From NCBI GenBank assembly GCA_038049695.1, contig CP142461.1, forward strand, positions 27,349,001 to 27,413,000: a stretch of 64,000 nucleotides of DNA. The letters are read 5' to 3'. The position numbers were made by a program, and so were the translations under genes. Below, piece by piece: positions 37,458 to 50,696 of the stretch. Position 1 is the stretch's first letter. Every line of letters begins with the position of its first letter. Under the pieces are notes generated by a model. It was not told the origin of the DNA. It did no database searches and worked only from the letters and a program-made list of their open reading frames with translations. Source of the DNA: Cinnamomum chago. Lineage: Eukaryota > Streptophyta > Magnoliopsida > Laurales > Lauraceae.

Positions 37458-40400
37458 AGAATCTCTTCAATTGGATTTCGAGGCGTAAGACTAGAGTACG
37501 ACACTTGAAACCCTATTTCCTATTAAAGCCTGATCCTAGAGTTTTCTAGAAGGAGTATTTCCACCGAGGGTCGCATGAAACACATAGTAGAGTCAACAGT
37601 TTCGCATATATACATTGATTGTGTTTTCGTGCAAAGGTTTCGTACAACGCGCCTGAAGTTCGGGTTTTAGCGTTTTCAGACGTAAAACTTCATGAAGTGT
37701 TTACCAAACCCAAGATTCACCCGACACCAGTTTCAAACCGAAAAGAATCTCGAAATAACCTACAGTGCGCATCTCAGCCCAGAATCTCTTCAATTGGATT
37801 TCGAGGCGTAAGACTAGAGTACGACAATTGAAACCCTTTTTTCTTTTAAAAATGGATCCCGTAGTTTTCTAGAAGGAGTATTTGGACCAAGAGTCGCATG
37901 AAACACATTGTAGAGTCAACAACTTCGTAAAGCTACATTCTTTGAGTTTTCATACAAACGTTCCGTATGACGCATCCGAAGTTCGACTTTTAGCCTTTTC
38001 AGTCACAGAACTCCCTGAAGTGTTCACAAAACCCAAGATTCACCCGAAACCCGTTTTAAAACGAAAAGAATCTCGAAATAACCTACAATGCGCAACTCAG
38101 CCCCGAATCCTTTCAATTGGATTTCGAGGCGTAAGACTAGAGTACGACACTTGAAACCTTATTTTCTATTAAAGCTCGATCCTAGAGTTTTCTAGAAGGA
38201 GTTTTTGCACCGAGGGTTGCGTGAAACACTTATTATAGTCAACAATTTCGCATAGATACATTGATTGTGTTTTCAGGCAAAGGTTTCGTACAACGCGCCC
38301 GAAGTTCGGGTTTAGCCTTTTTACACGTAAAACTTCCTAAAGCGTTTACCAAACCCAAGATTCACCCGAAACCCGTTTCCAACCGAAAAGAATGTCGAAA
38401 TAACCTACAGTGCGCATCCCAGCCCAGAATCTCTTCAATTGGATTTCACGGCGTAAGACTAGACTACAACACTTAAAACCCTTTTTTCTTTTAAAACTCG
38501 ATCCCGGAGGTTTCTAGAAGGAGTATTTGGACCGAGAGTCGCTTGAAACACATAGTTGAGTCAACAACTTCGTAAAGCTCCATTGATTGAGTTTTCGCAC
38601 AGAAGTTCCGTACGACTCTTCCGAAGTTCGACCTTTAGCCTTTTTAGTCGCAGAACTCCCTGAAGTATTTACCAAACCTAAGATTCACCCGAAACCCGTT
38701 TCAAACCGAAAAGAATCCCGAAATAACCTACAATGCGCAACTCAGCCCAGAATCCTTTCAATTGGATTTCGAGGCGTAAGACTAGAGAACAACACTTGAA
38801 TCCTTATTTTCTATTAAAGCTCGATCCTGGAGTATTCTAGATGGAGTATTTGCACCGAGAGTCGAATGAAACACATAGTATAGTCAACAATTTAACATAA
38901 TTACATTGATTGTGTTTTCGTGCAGAGGTTTCGTACAACTCGCTCGAAGTTCGGGTTTTAGCCTTTTCAGACGTAAAACTTGCTGAAGTGTTTACCAAAC
39001 CCAAGATTGACCCGAAACCCGTTTCAAACCGAAAAGAATATCGAATTAACCAACAATGCGCATCTCAGCCCAGAATCTTTTCAATTGGATTTCGAGGCGT
39101 AAGACTAGAGTACGACACTTGAAACCCTTTTTTCTTTTAAAACTCGATCCCGGAGTTTTCTAGAAGAGGTATTTGGACCGAGAGTCGCAAGAAACACATA
39201 GTAGAGTTAACAACTTCGTAAAGCTACATTGATTGAGTTTTCCTACAGAAGTTCCGTACGACGCTTCCGAAGTTCGACTTTTTAGCCTTTTCAGTCACAG
39301 AACTCCCTGAAGTGTTTACAAAACCCAAGATTCACCCGAAAGCATTTTCAAACTGAAAAGAATCACGAAATAACCTACAATGCTTAACTCAGCCCAGAAT
39401 CATTTCAATTGGATTTCGGGGCGTAAAACTAGAGTACAACACTTGAAACCTTATTTTTTATTAAAGCTCGATCCTAGAGTTCTCTAAAAGGAGTATTTGC
39501 ACCGAGGGTCGCATGAAACACATAGTATAGTCAACAATTTCGCATAGATACATTGATTGTGTTTTCGCGTAGAGGTTTCGTACAACATGCCCGAAGTTCG
39601 GGTTTTAACCTTTTCAGACGAAAAACTTCCTAAAGTGCTTACCAAGCCCAAGATTCACCCGAAACCCGTTGCAAACCGAAAAGAATCTCGAAATAACCTA
39701 CAATGTGCATCCCATCCCAGAATCTCTTCAATCGGATTCCGAGGCGTAAGAGTAAATTACGACACTTGAAACCCTTTTTTCTTTTAAAACACGATCGCGG
39801 AGTTTTCTAGGAGGCGTATTTGGACCGAGAGTCGCATGAAACACATAGTAGAGTCAACAACTTCGTAAAGTTACATTGATTCACTTTTCATATAGAAGTT
39901 CCGTACGACGCTTCCGAAATTCGACTTTTTGCCTTTTCAGTCGCAGAACTCCCTGAAGTGTTTACCAATCTCAAGATTCACCCGAAACCCGTTTCAAACC
40001 GAAAATAATCTCGAAATAACCTACATTGCGAATTCAGCCCAGAATCTCTTCACTTGGATTTCAAGGCGTAAGACTAGAGTACGACACTTCAAACCTTATT
40101 TTCTATTAAAGCTCGATCCTAGAGTTTTCTAGAAGGAGTATTTGCACTGAGGGTCGCATGAAACACATAGTATAGTCAACAATTTCGCATAGATACATTG
40201 ATTGTGTTTTCGTGCAGAGGTTTCGTACAACGCGCTCGAAGTTCTAGTTTTAGCCGTTTCAATCGTAAAACTTCCTACAGTATTTCCCAAACGCACGATT
40301 CACCGGAAACCCATTTCAAACCGAAAAGAGTCTCGAAATAACCTATAATGCGCAACGCAGCCCAGAATCTCTTCAATTGGATTTCGAGGCGTAAGACTAG

Positions 40401-41009
40401 AGTACGACACTTGAAACCCTTTTTTCTTTTAAAACTCGATCGCGGAGTTTTCTAGAAGGAGTATTTGGACTGAGGGTCGAATGAAACACATAGTAGAGTC
40501 AAAAACTTCGTAAAGCTACATTGATTGAGTTTTCATACAGAAGTTCTGTACGATGCTTCCGAAGTTCGACTTTTAGCGTTTTCTAGAGGCAGAACTCCCT
40601 GAAGTGTTTACCAAACCCAAGATTCACCCGAAACCCGTTTCAAACCGAAATGAATCTCGAAATAACCTACAATGCGCAACTCAGACCACAATCCTTTCAA
40701 TAGGATTTCGAGGCGTAAGACTAGAGTACGGCACTTGAAACTTTATTTTCTATTAAAGCTCGATCCTTGAGTTTTCTAGAAGGAGTATTTGCACCGAGGG
40801 TCGTATGAAACATATAGTATAGTGAACAATTTCGCATAGATACATTGATTGTGTTTTCGTGCAGGGGTTTCGTACAACGCGCCCGAAGTTCGGGTTTTAG
40901 CCTTTTCAGACGTAAAACATCCTGAAGTGTTTACCAAACCCAAGATTCACATGAAACCCGTTTCAAACCGAAAAGAATCTCGAAATAACCTACAATGCGC
41001 ATCTCAGCC
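37458..41009 (+). repeat. HOR unit U12, 11-mer
   Basis: Subtype II 11-mer, haplotype K, sharing gattgacccg (m5) and cttaactcag (m6, ~39383) with U11, so the two are probably a recent tandem duplication. A private change in m2 gives acgacaattg (~37823). Confidence 0.94.
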
Positions 41010-44000
41010 AGAATCTCTTCAATTGGATTTCGAGGCGTAAGACTAGAGTACGACACTTGAAACCCTATTTCCTATTAAAGCCTGATCCTAGAGTTTTCTA
41101 GAAGGAGTATTTCCACCGAGGGTCGCATGAAACACATAGTAGAGTCAACAGTTTCGCATATATACATTGATTGTGTTTTCGTGCAAAGGTTTCGTACAAC
41201 GCGCCTGAAGTTCGGGTTTTAGCGTTTTCAGACGTAAAACTTCATGAAGTGTTTACCAAACCCAAGATTCACCCGACACCAGTTTCAAACCGAAAAGAAT
41301 CTCGAAATAACCTACAGTGCGCATCTCAGCCCAGAATCTCTTCAATTGGATTTCGAGGCGTAAGACTAGAGTACGACACTTGAAACCCTTTTTTCTTTTA
41401 AAAATGGATCCCGTAGTTTTCTAGAAGGAGTATTTGGACCAAGAGTCGCATGAAACACATTGTAGAGTCAACAACTTCGTAAAGCTACATTCTTTGAGTT
41501 TTCATACAAACGTTCCGTATGACGCATCCGAAGTTCGACTTTTAGCCTTTTCAGTCACAGAACTCCCTGAAGTGTTCACAAAACCCAAGATTCACCCGAA
41601 ACCCGTTTTAAAACGAAAAGAATCTCGAAATAACCTACAATGCGCAACTCAGCCCCGAATCCTTTCAATTGGATTTCGAGGCGTAAGACTAGAGTACGAC
41701 ACTTGAAACCTTATTTTCTATTAAAGCTCGATCCTAGAGTTTTCTAGAAGGAGTTTTTGCACCGAGGGTTGCGTGAAACACTTATTATAGTCAACAATTT
41801 CGCATAGATACATTGATTGTGTTTTCAGGCAAAGGTTTCGTACAACGCGCCCGAAGTTCGGGTTTAGCCTTTTCAGACGTAAAACTTCCTGAAGTGTTTA
41901 CCAAACCCAAGATTCACATGTAACCCGTTTCAAACCGAAAAGAATCTCGAAATAACCTACAATGCACAACTCAGTCCAGAATCCTTTCAATTGGATTTCG
42001 AGGCGTAAGACTAGAGTACGACACTTGAAATCTTATTTCCTATTAAAGCCCGATCCTAGAGTTTTCTAGAAGGAGTATTTTTACCGAGGGTCGTATGAAA
42101 CACATAGTATAGTCAACAATTTCGCTTAGATACAATGATTGTGTTTTCGTGCAGAGGTTTCGTACAACGCACCCGAAGTTCGGGTTTTAGCCTTTTTACA
42201 CGTAAAACTTGCTGAAGCGTTTACCAAACCCAAGATTCACCCGAAACCCGTTTCAAACCGAAAAGAATATCGAATTAACCAACAATGCGCATCTCAGCCC
42301 AGAATCTTTTCAATTGGATTTCGAGGCGTAAGACTAGAGTACGACACTTGAAACCCTTTTTTCTTTTAAAACTCGATCCCGGAGTTTTCTAGAAGAGGTA
42401 TTTGGACCGAGAGTCGCAAGAAACACATAGTAGAGTTAACAACTTCGTAAAGCTACAATGATTGAGTTTTCCTACAGAAGTTCCGTACGACGCTTCCGAA
42501 GTTCGACTTTTTAGCCTTTTCAGTCACAGAACTCCCTGAAGTGTTTACAAAACCCAAGATTCACCCGAAAGCATTTTCAAACTGAAAAGAATCACGAAAT
42601 AACCTACAATGCGCAACTCAGCCCAGAATCATTTCAATTGGATTTCGGGGCGTAAAACTAGAGTACAACACTTGAAACCTTATTTTTTATTAAAGCTCGA
42701 TCCTAGAGTTCTCTAAAAGGAGTATTTGCACCGAGGGTCGCATGAAACACATAGTATAGTCAACAATTTCGCATAGATACATTGATTGTGTTTTCGCGTA
42801 GAGGTTTCGTACAACATGCCCGAAGTTCGGGTTTTAACCTTTTCAGACGAAAAACTTCCTAAAGTGCTTACCAAGCCCAAGATTCACCCGAAACCCGTTG
42901 CAAACCGAAAAGAATCTCGAAATAACCTACAATGTGCATCCCATCCCAGAATCTTTTCAATCGGATTCCGAGGCGTAAGAGTAAATTACGACACTTGAAA
43001 CCCTTTTTTCTTTTAAAACACGATCGCGGAGTTTTCTAGGAGGCGTATTTGGACCGAGAGTCGCATGAAACACATAGTAGAGTCAACAACTTCGTAAAGT
43101 TACATTGATTCACTTTTCATATAGAAGTTCCGTACGACGCTTCCGAAATTCGACTTTTTGCCTTTTCAGTCGCAGAACTCCCTGAAGTGTTTACCAATCT
43201 CAAGATTCACCCGAAACCCGTTTCAAACCGAAAATAATCTCGAAATAACCTACATTGCGAATTCAGCCCAGAATCTCTTCACTTGGATTTCAAGGCGTAA
43301 GACTAGAGTACGACACTTCAAACCTTATTTTCTATTAAAGCTCGATCCTAGAGTTTTCTAGAAGGAGTATTTGCACTGAGGGTCGCATGAAACACATAGT
43401 ATAGTCAACAATTTCGCATAGATACATTGATTGTGTTTTCGTGCAGAGGTTTCGTACAACGCGCTCGAAGTTCTAGTTTTAGCCGTTTCAATCGTAAAAC
43501 TTCCTACAGTATTTCCCAAACGCACGATTCACCGGAAACCCATTTCAAACCGAAAAGAGTCTCGAAATAACCTATAATGCGCAACGCAGCCCAGAATCTC
43601 TTCAATTGGATTTCGAGGCGTAAGACTAGAGTACGACACTTGAAACCCTTTTTTCTTTTAAAACTCGATCGCGGAGTTTTCTAGAAGGAGTATTTGGACT
43701 GAGGGTCGAATGAAACACATAGTAGAGTCAAAAACTTCGTAAAGCTACATTGATTGAGTTTTCATACAGAAGTTCTGTACGATGCTTCCGAAGTTCGACT
43801 TTTAGCGTTTTCTAGAGGCAGAACTCCCTGAAGTGTTTACCAAACCCAAGATTCACCCGAAACCCGTTTCAAACCGAAATGAATCTCGAAATAACCTACA
43901 ATGCGCAACTCAGACCACAATCCTTTCAATAGGATTTCGAGGCGTAAGACTAGAGTACGGCACTTGAAACTTTATTTTCTATTAAAGCTCGATCCTTGAG

Positions 44001-44238
44001 TTTTCTAGAAGGAGTATTTGCACCGAGGGTCGTATGAAACATATAGTATAGTGAACAATTTCGCATAGATACATTGATTGTGTTTTCGTGCAGGGGTTTC
44101 GTACAACGCGCCCGAAGTTCGGGTTTTAGCCTTTTCAGACGTAAAACATCCTGAAGTGTTTACCAAACCCAAGATTCACATGAAACCCGTTTCAAACCGA
44201 AAAGAATCTCGAAATAACCTACAATGCGCATCTCAGCC
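41010..44238 (+). repeat. HOR unit U13, 10-mer with a small conversion patch
   Basis: First of five 10-mers that share atcttttcaatcgg at the m7/m8 border (earlier units have atctcttcaatcgg). In mX, 42211-42214 is m5-like (cttgctga), while ttacacg before it and agcg after it are mX-like. This looks like a short conversion patch. Haplotype K. Confidence 0.93.
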
Positions 44239-47200
44239 AGAATCTCTTCAATTGGATTTCGAGGCGTAAGACTAGAGTACGACACTTGAAACCCTATTTC
44301 CTATTAAAGCCTGATCCTAGAGTTTTCTAGAAGGAGTATTTCCACCGAGGGTCGCATGAAACACATAGTAGAGTCAACAGTTTCGCATATATACATTGAT
44401 TGTGTTTTCGTGCAAAGGTTTCGTACAACGCGCCTGAAGTTCGGGTTTTAGCGTTTTCAGACGTAAAACTTCATGAAGTGTTTACCAAACCCAAGATTCA
44501 CCCGACACCAGTTTCAAACCGAAAAGAATCTCGAAATAACCTACAGTGCGCATCTCAGCCCAGAATCTCTTCAATTGGATTTCGAGGCGTAAGACTAGAG
44601 TACGACACTTGAAACCCTTTTTTCTTTTAAAAATGGATCCCGTAGTTTTCTAGAAGGAGTATTTGGACCAAGAGTCGCATGAAACACATTGTAGAGTCAA
44701 CAACTTCGTAAAGCTACATTCTTTGAGTTTTCATACAAACGTTCCGTATGACGCATCCGAAGTTCGACTTTTAGCCTTTTCAGTCACAGAACTCCCTGAA
44801 GTGTTCACAAAACCCAAGATTCACCCGAAACCCGTTTTAAAACGAAAAGAATCTCGAAATAACCTACAATGCGCAACTCAGCCCCGAATCCTTTCAATTG
44901 GATTTCGAGGCGTAAGACTAGAGTACGACACTTGAAACCTTATTTTCTATTAAAGCTCGATCCTAGAGTTTTCTAGAAGGAGTTTTTGCACCGAGGGTTG
45001 CGTGAAACACTTATTATAGTCAACAATTTCGCATAGATACATTGATTGTGTTTTCAGGCAAAGGTTTCGTACAACGCGCCCGAAGTTCGGGTTTAGCCTT
45101 TTCAGACGTAAAACTTCCTGAAGTGTTTACCAAACCCAAGATTCACATGTAACCCGTTTCAAACCGAAAAGAATCTCGAAATAACCTACAATGCACAACT
45201 CAGTCCAGAATCCTTTCAATTGGATTTCGAGGCGTAAGACTAGAGTACGACACTTGAAATCTTATTTCCTATTAAAGCCCGATCCTAGAGTTTTCTAGAA
45301 GGAGTATTTTTACCGAGGGTCGTATGAAACACATAGTATAGTCAACAATTTCGCTTAGATACAATGATTGTGTTTTCGTGCAGAGGTTTCGTACAACGCA
45401 CCCGAAGTTCGGGTTTTAGCCTTTTCAGACGTAAAACTTGCTGAAGTGTTTACCAAACCCAAGATTGACCCGAAACCCGTTTCAAACCGAAAAGAATATC
45501 GAATTAACCAACAATGCGCATCTCAGCCCAGAATCTTTTCAATTGGATTTCGAGGCGTAAGACTAGAGTACGACACTTGAAACCCTTTTTTCTTTTAAAA
45601 CTCGATCCCGGAGTTTTCTAGAAGAGGTATTTGGACCGAGAGTCGCAAGAAACACATAGTAGAGTTAACAACTTCGTAAAGCTACATTGATTGAGTTTTC
45701 CTACAGAAGTTCCGTACGACGCTTCCGAAGTTCGACTTTTTAGCCTTTTCAGTCACAGAACTCCCTGAAGTGTTTACAAAACCCAAGATTCACCCGAAAG
45801 CATTTTCAAACTGAAAAGAATCACGAAATAACCTACAATGCGCAACTCAGCCCAGAATCATTTCAATTGGATTTCGGGGCGTAAAACTAGAGTACAACAC
45901 TTGAAACCTTATTTTTTATTAAAGCTCGATCCTAGAGTTCTCTAAAAGGAGTATTTGCACCGAGGGTCGCATGAAACACATAGTATAGTCAACAATTTCG
46001 CATAGATACATTGATTGTGTTTTCGCGTAGAGGTTTCGTACAACATGCCCGAAGTTCGGGTTTTAACCTTTTCAGACGAAAAACTTCCTAAAGTGCTTAC
46101 CAAGCCCAAGATTCACCCGAAACCCGTTGCAAACCGAAAAGAATCTCGAAATAACCTACAATGTGCATCCCATCCCAGAATCTTTTCAATCGGATTCCGA
46201 GGCGTAAGAGTAAATTACGACACTTGAAACCCTTTTTTCTTTTAAAACACGATCGCGGAGTTTTCTAGGAGGCGTATTTGGACCGAGAGTCGCATGAAAC
46301 ACATAGTAGAGTCAACAACTTCGTAAAGTTACATTGATTCACTTTTCATATAGAAGTTCCGTACGACGCTTCCGAAATTCGACTTTTTGCCTTTTCAGTC
46401 GCAGAACTCCCTGAAGTGTTTACCAATCTCAAGATTCACCCGAAACCCGTTTCAAACCGAAAATAATCTCGAAATAACCTACATTGCGAATTCAGCCCAG
46501 AATCTCTTCACTTGGATTTCAAGGCGTAAGACTAGAGTACGACACTTCAAACCTTATTTTCTATTAAAGCTCGATCCTAGAGTTTTCTAGAAGGAGTATT
46601 TGCACTGAGGGTCGCATGAAACACATAGTATAGTCAACAATTTCGCATAGATACATTGATTGTGTTTTCGTGCAGAGGTTTCGTACAACGCGCTCGAAGT
46701 TCTAGTTTTAGCCGTTTCAATCGTAAAACTTCCTACAGTATTTCCCAAACGCACGATTCACCGGAAACCCATTTCAAACCGAAAAGAGTCTCGAAATAAC
46801 CTATAATGCGCAACGCAGCCCAGAATCTCTTCAATTGGATTTCGAGGCGTAAGACTAGAGTACGACACTTGAAACCCTTTTTTCTTTTAAAACTCGATCG
46901 CGGAGTTTTCTAGAAGGAGTATTTGGACTGAGGGTCGAATGAAACACATAGTAGAGTCAAAAACTTCGTAAAGCTACATTGATTGAGTTTTCATACAGAA
47001 GTTCTGTACGATGCTTCCGAAGTTCGACTTTTAGCGTTTTCTAGAGGCAGAACTCCCTGAAGTGTTTACCAAACCCAAGATTCACCCGAAACCCGTTTCA
47101 AACCGAAATGAATCTCGAAATAACCTACAATGCGCAACTCAGACCACAATCCTTTCAATAGGATTTCGAGGCGTAAGACTAGAGTACGGCACTTGAAACT

Positions 47201-47467
47201 TTATTTTCTATTAAAGCTCGATCCTTGAGTTTTCTAGAAGGAGTATTTGCACCGAGGGTCGTATGAAACATATAGTATAGTGAACAATTTCGCATAGATA
47301 CATTGATTGTGTTTTCGTGCAGGGGTTTCGTACAACGCGCCCGAAGTTCGGGTTTTAGCCTTTTCAGACGTAAAACATCCTGAAGTGTTTACCAAACCCA
47401 AGATTCACATGAAACCCGTTTCAAACCGAAAAGAATCTCGAAATAACCTACAATGCGCATCTCAGCC
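44239..47467 (+). repeat. HOR unit U14, 10-mer with an 11-mer-derived tract
   Basis: The mX front is 10-mer type (acgcacccg), but from 45426 it is m5 type (cagacgtaaaacttgctg, gattgacccg), and m6 has acattg at 45687. At 45842 it matches ordinary 10-mers again. The tract is therefore between 262 and about 440 bp. The gattgacccg variant points to the U11/U12 lineage as donor. Confidence 0.92.
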
Positions 47468-50400
47468 AGAATCTCTTCAATTGGATTTCGAGGCGTAAGA
47501 CTAGAGTACGACACTTGAAACCCTATTTCCTATTAAAGCCTGATCCTAGAGTTTTCTAGAAGGAGTATTTCCACCGAGGGTCGCATGAAACACATAGTAG
47601 AGTCAACAGTTTCGCATATATACATTGATTGTGTTTTCGTGCAAAGGTTTCGTACAACGCGCCTGAAGTTCGGGTTTTAGCGTTTTCAGACGTAAAACTT
47701 CATGAAGTGTTTACCAAACCCAAGATTCACCCGACACCAGTTTCAAACCGAAAAGAATCTCGAAATAACCTACAGTGCGCATCTCAGCCCAGAATCTCTT
47801 CAATTGGATTTTTTGGCGTAAGACTAGAGTACGACACTTGAAACCCTTTTTTCTTTTAAAAATGGATCCCGTAGTTTTCTAGAAGGAGTATTTGGACCAA
47901 GAGTCGCATGAAACACATTGTAGAGTCAACAACTTCGTAAAGCTACATTCTTTGAGTTTTCATACAAACGTTCCGTATGACGCATCCGAAGTTCGACTTT
48001 TAGCCTTTTCAGTCACAGAACTCCCTGAAGTGTTCACAAAACCCAAGATTCACCCGAAACCCGTTTTAAAACGAAAAGAATCTCGAAATAACCTACAATG
48101 CGCAACTCAGCCCCGAATCCTTTCAATTGGATTTCGAGGCGTAAGACTAGAGTACGACACTTGAAACCTTATTTTCTATTAAAGCTCGATCCTAGAGTTT
48201 TCTAGAAGGAGTTTTTGCACCGAGGGTTGCGTGAAACACTTATTATAGTCAACAATTTCGCATAGATACATTGATTGTGTTTTCAGGCAAAGGTTTCGTA
48301 CAACGCGCCCGAAGTTCGGGTTTAGCCTTTTCAGACGTAAAACTTCCTGAAGTGTTTACCAAACCCAAGATTCACATGTAACCCGTTTCAAACCGAAAAG
48401 AATCTCGAAATAACCTACAATGCACAACTCAGTCCAGAATCCTTTCAATTGGATTTCGAGGCGTAAGACTAGAGTACGACACTTGAAATCTTATTTCCTA
48501 TTAAAGCCCGATCCTAGAGTTTTCTAGAAGGAGTATTTTTACCGAGGGTCGTATGAAACACATAGTATAGTCAACAATTTCGCTTAGATACAATGATTGT
48601 GTTTTCGTGCAGAGGTTTCGTACAACGCACCCGAAGTTCGGGTTTTAGCCTTTTTACACGTAAAACTTCCTAAAGCGTTTACCAAACCCAAGATTCACCC
48701 GAAACCCGTTTCAAACCGAAAAGAATATCGAATTAACCAACAATGCGCATCTCAGCCCAGAATCTTTTCAATTGGATTTCGAGGCGTAAGACTAGAGTAC
48801 GACACTTGAAACCCTTTTTTCTTTTAAAACTCGATCCCGGAGTTTTCTAGAAGAGGTATTTGGACCGAGAGTCGCAAGAAACACATAGTAGAGTTAACAA
48901 CTTCGTAAAGCTACAATGATTGAGTTTTCCTACAGAAGTTCCGTACGACGCTTCCGAAGTTCGACTTTTTAGCCTTTTCAGTCACAGAACTCCCTGAAGT
49001 GTTTACAAAACCCAAGATTCACCCGAAAGCATTTTCAAACTGAAAAGAATCACGAAATAACCTACAATGCGCAACTCAGCCCAGAATCATTTCAATTGGA
49101 TTTCGGGGCGTAAAACTAGAGTACAACACTTGAAACCTTATTTTTTATTAAAGCTCGATCCTAGAGTTCTCTAAAAGGAGTATTTGCACCGAGGGTCGCA
49201 TGAAACACATAGTATAGTCAACAATTTCGCATAGATACATTGATTGTGTTTTCGCGTAGAGGTTTCGTACAACATGCCCGAAGTTCGGGTTTTAACCTTT
49301 TCAGACGAAAAACTTCCTAAAGTGCTTACCAAGCCCAAGATTCACCCGAAACCCGTTGCAAACCGAAAAGAATCTCGAAATAACCTACAATGTGCATCCC
49401 ATCCCAGAATCTTTTCAATCGGATTCCGAGGCGTAAGAGTAAATTACGACACTTGAAACCCTTTTTTCTTTTAAAACACGATCGCGGAGTTTTCTAGGAG
49501 GCGTATTTGGACCGAGAGTCGCATGAAACACATAGTAGAGTCAACAACTTCGTAAAGTTACATTGATTCACTTTTCATATAGAAGTTCCGTACGACGCTT
49601 CCGAAATTCGACTTTTTGCCTTTTCAGTCGCAGAACTCCCTGAAGTGTTTACCAATCTCAAGATTCACCCGAAACCCGTTTCAAACCGAAAATAATCTCG
49701 AAATAACCTACATTGCGAATTCAGCCCAGAATCTCTTCACTTGGATTTCAAGGCGTAAGACTAGAGTACGACACTTCAAACCTTATTTTCTATTAAAGCT
49801 CGATCCTAGAGTTTTCTAGAAGGAGTATTTGCACTGAGGGTCGCATGAAACACATAGTATAGTCAACAATTTCGCATAGATACATTGATTGTGTTTTCGT
49901 GCAGAGGTTTCGTACAACGCGCTCGAAGTTCTAGTTTTAGCCGTTTCAATCGTAAAACTTCCTACAGTATTTCCCAAACGCACGATTCACCGGAAACCCA
50001 TTTCAAACCGAAAAGAGTCTCGAAATAACCTATAATGCGCAACGCAGCCCAGAATCTCTTCAATTGGATTTCGAGGCGTAAGACTAGAGTACGACACTTG
50101 AAACCCTTTTTTCTTTTAAAACTCGATCGCGGAGTTTTCTAGAAGGAGTATTTGGACTGAGGGTCGAATGAAACACATAGTAGAGTCAAAAACTTCGTAA
50201 AGCTACATTGATTGAGTTTTCATACAGAAGTTCTGTACGATGCTTCCGAAGTTCGACTTTTAGCGTTTTCTAGAGGCAGAACTCCCTGAAGTGTTTACCA
50301 AACCCAAGATTCACCCGAAACCCGTTTCAAACCGAAATGAATCTCGAAATAACCTACAATGCGCAACTCAGACCACAATCCTTTCAATAGGATTTCGAGG

Positions 50401-50696
50401 CGTAAGACTAGAGTACGGCACTTGAAACTTTATTTTCTATTAAAGCTCGATCCTTGAGTTTTCTAGAAGGAGTATTTGCACCGAGGGTCGTATGAAACAT
50501 ATAGTATAGTGAACAATTTCGCATAGATACATTGATTGTGTTTTCGTGCAGGGGTTTCGTACAACGCGCCCGAAGTTCGGGTTTTAGCCTTTTCAGACGT
50601 AAAACATCCTGAAGTGTTTACCAAACCCAAGATTCACATGAAACCCGTTTCAAACCGAAAAGAATCTCGAAATAACCTACAATGCGCATCTCAGCC
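47468..50696 (+). repeat. HOR unit U15, 10-mer
   Basis: Standard 10-mer, haplotype K, with the m7 variant atcttttcaatcgg. At the m1/m2 border a cluster of three adjacent substitutions (47812-47814) changes ggatttcgagg to ggattttttgg. Confidence 0.94.
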
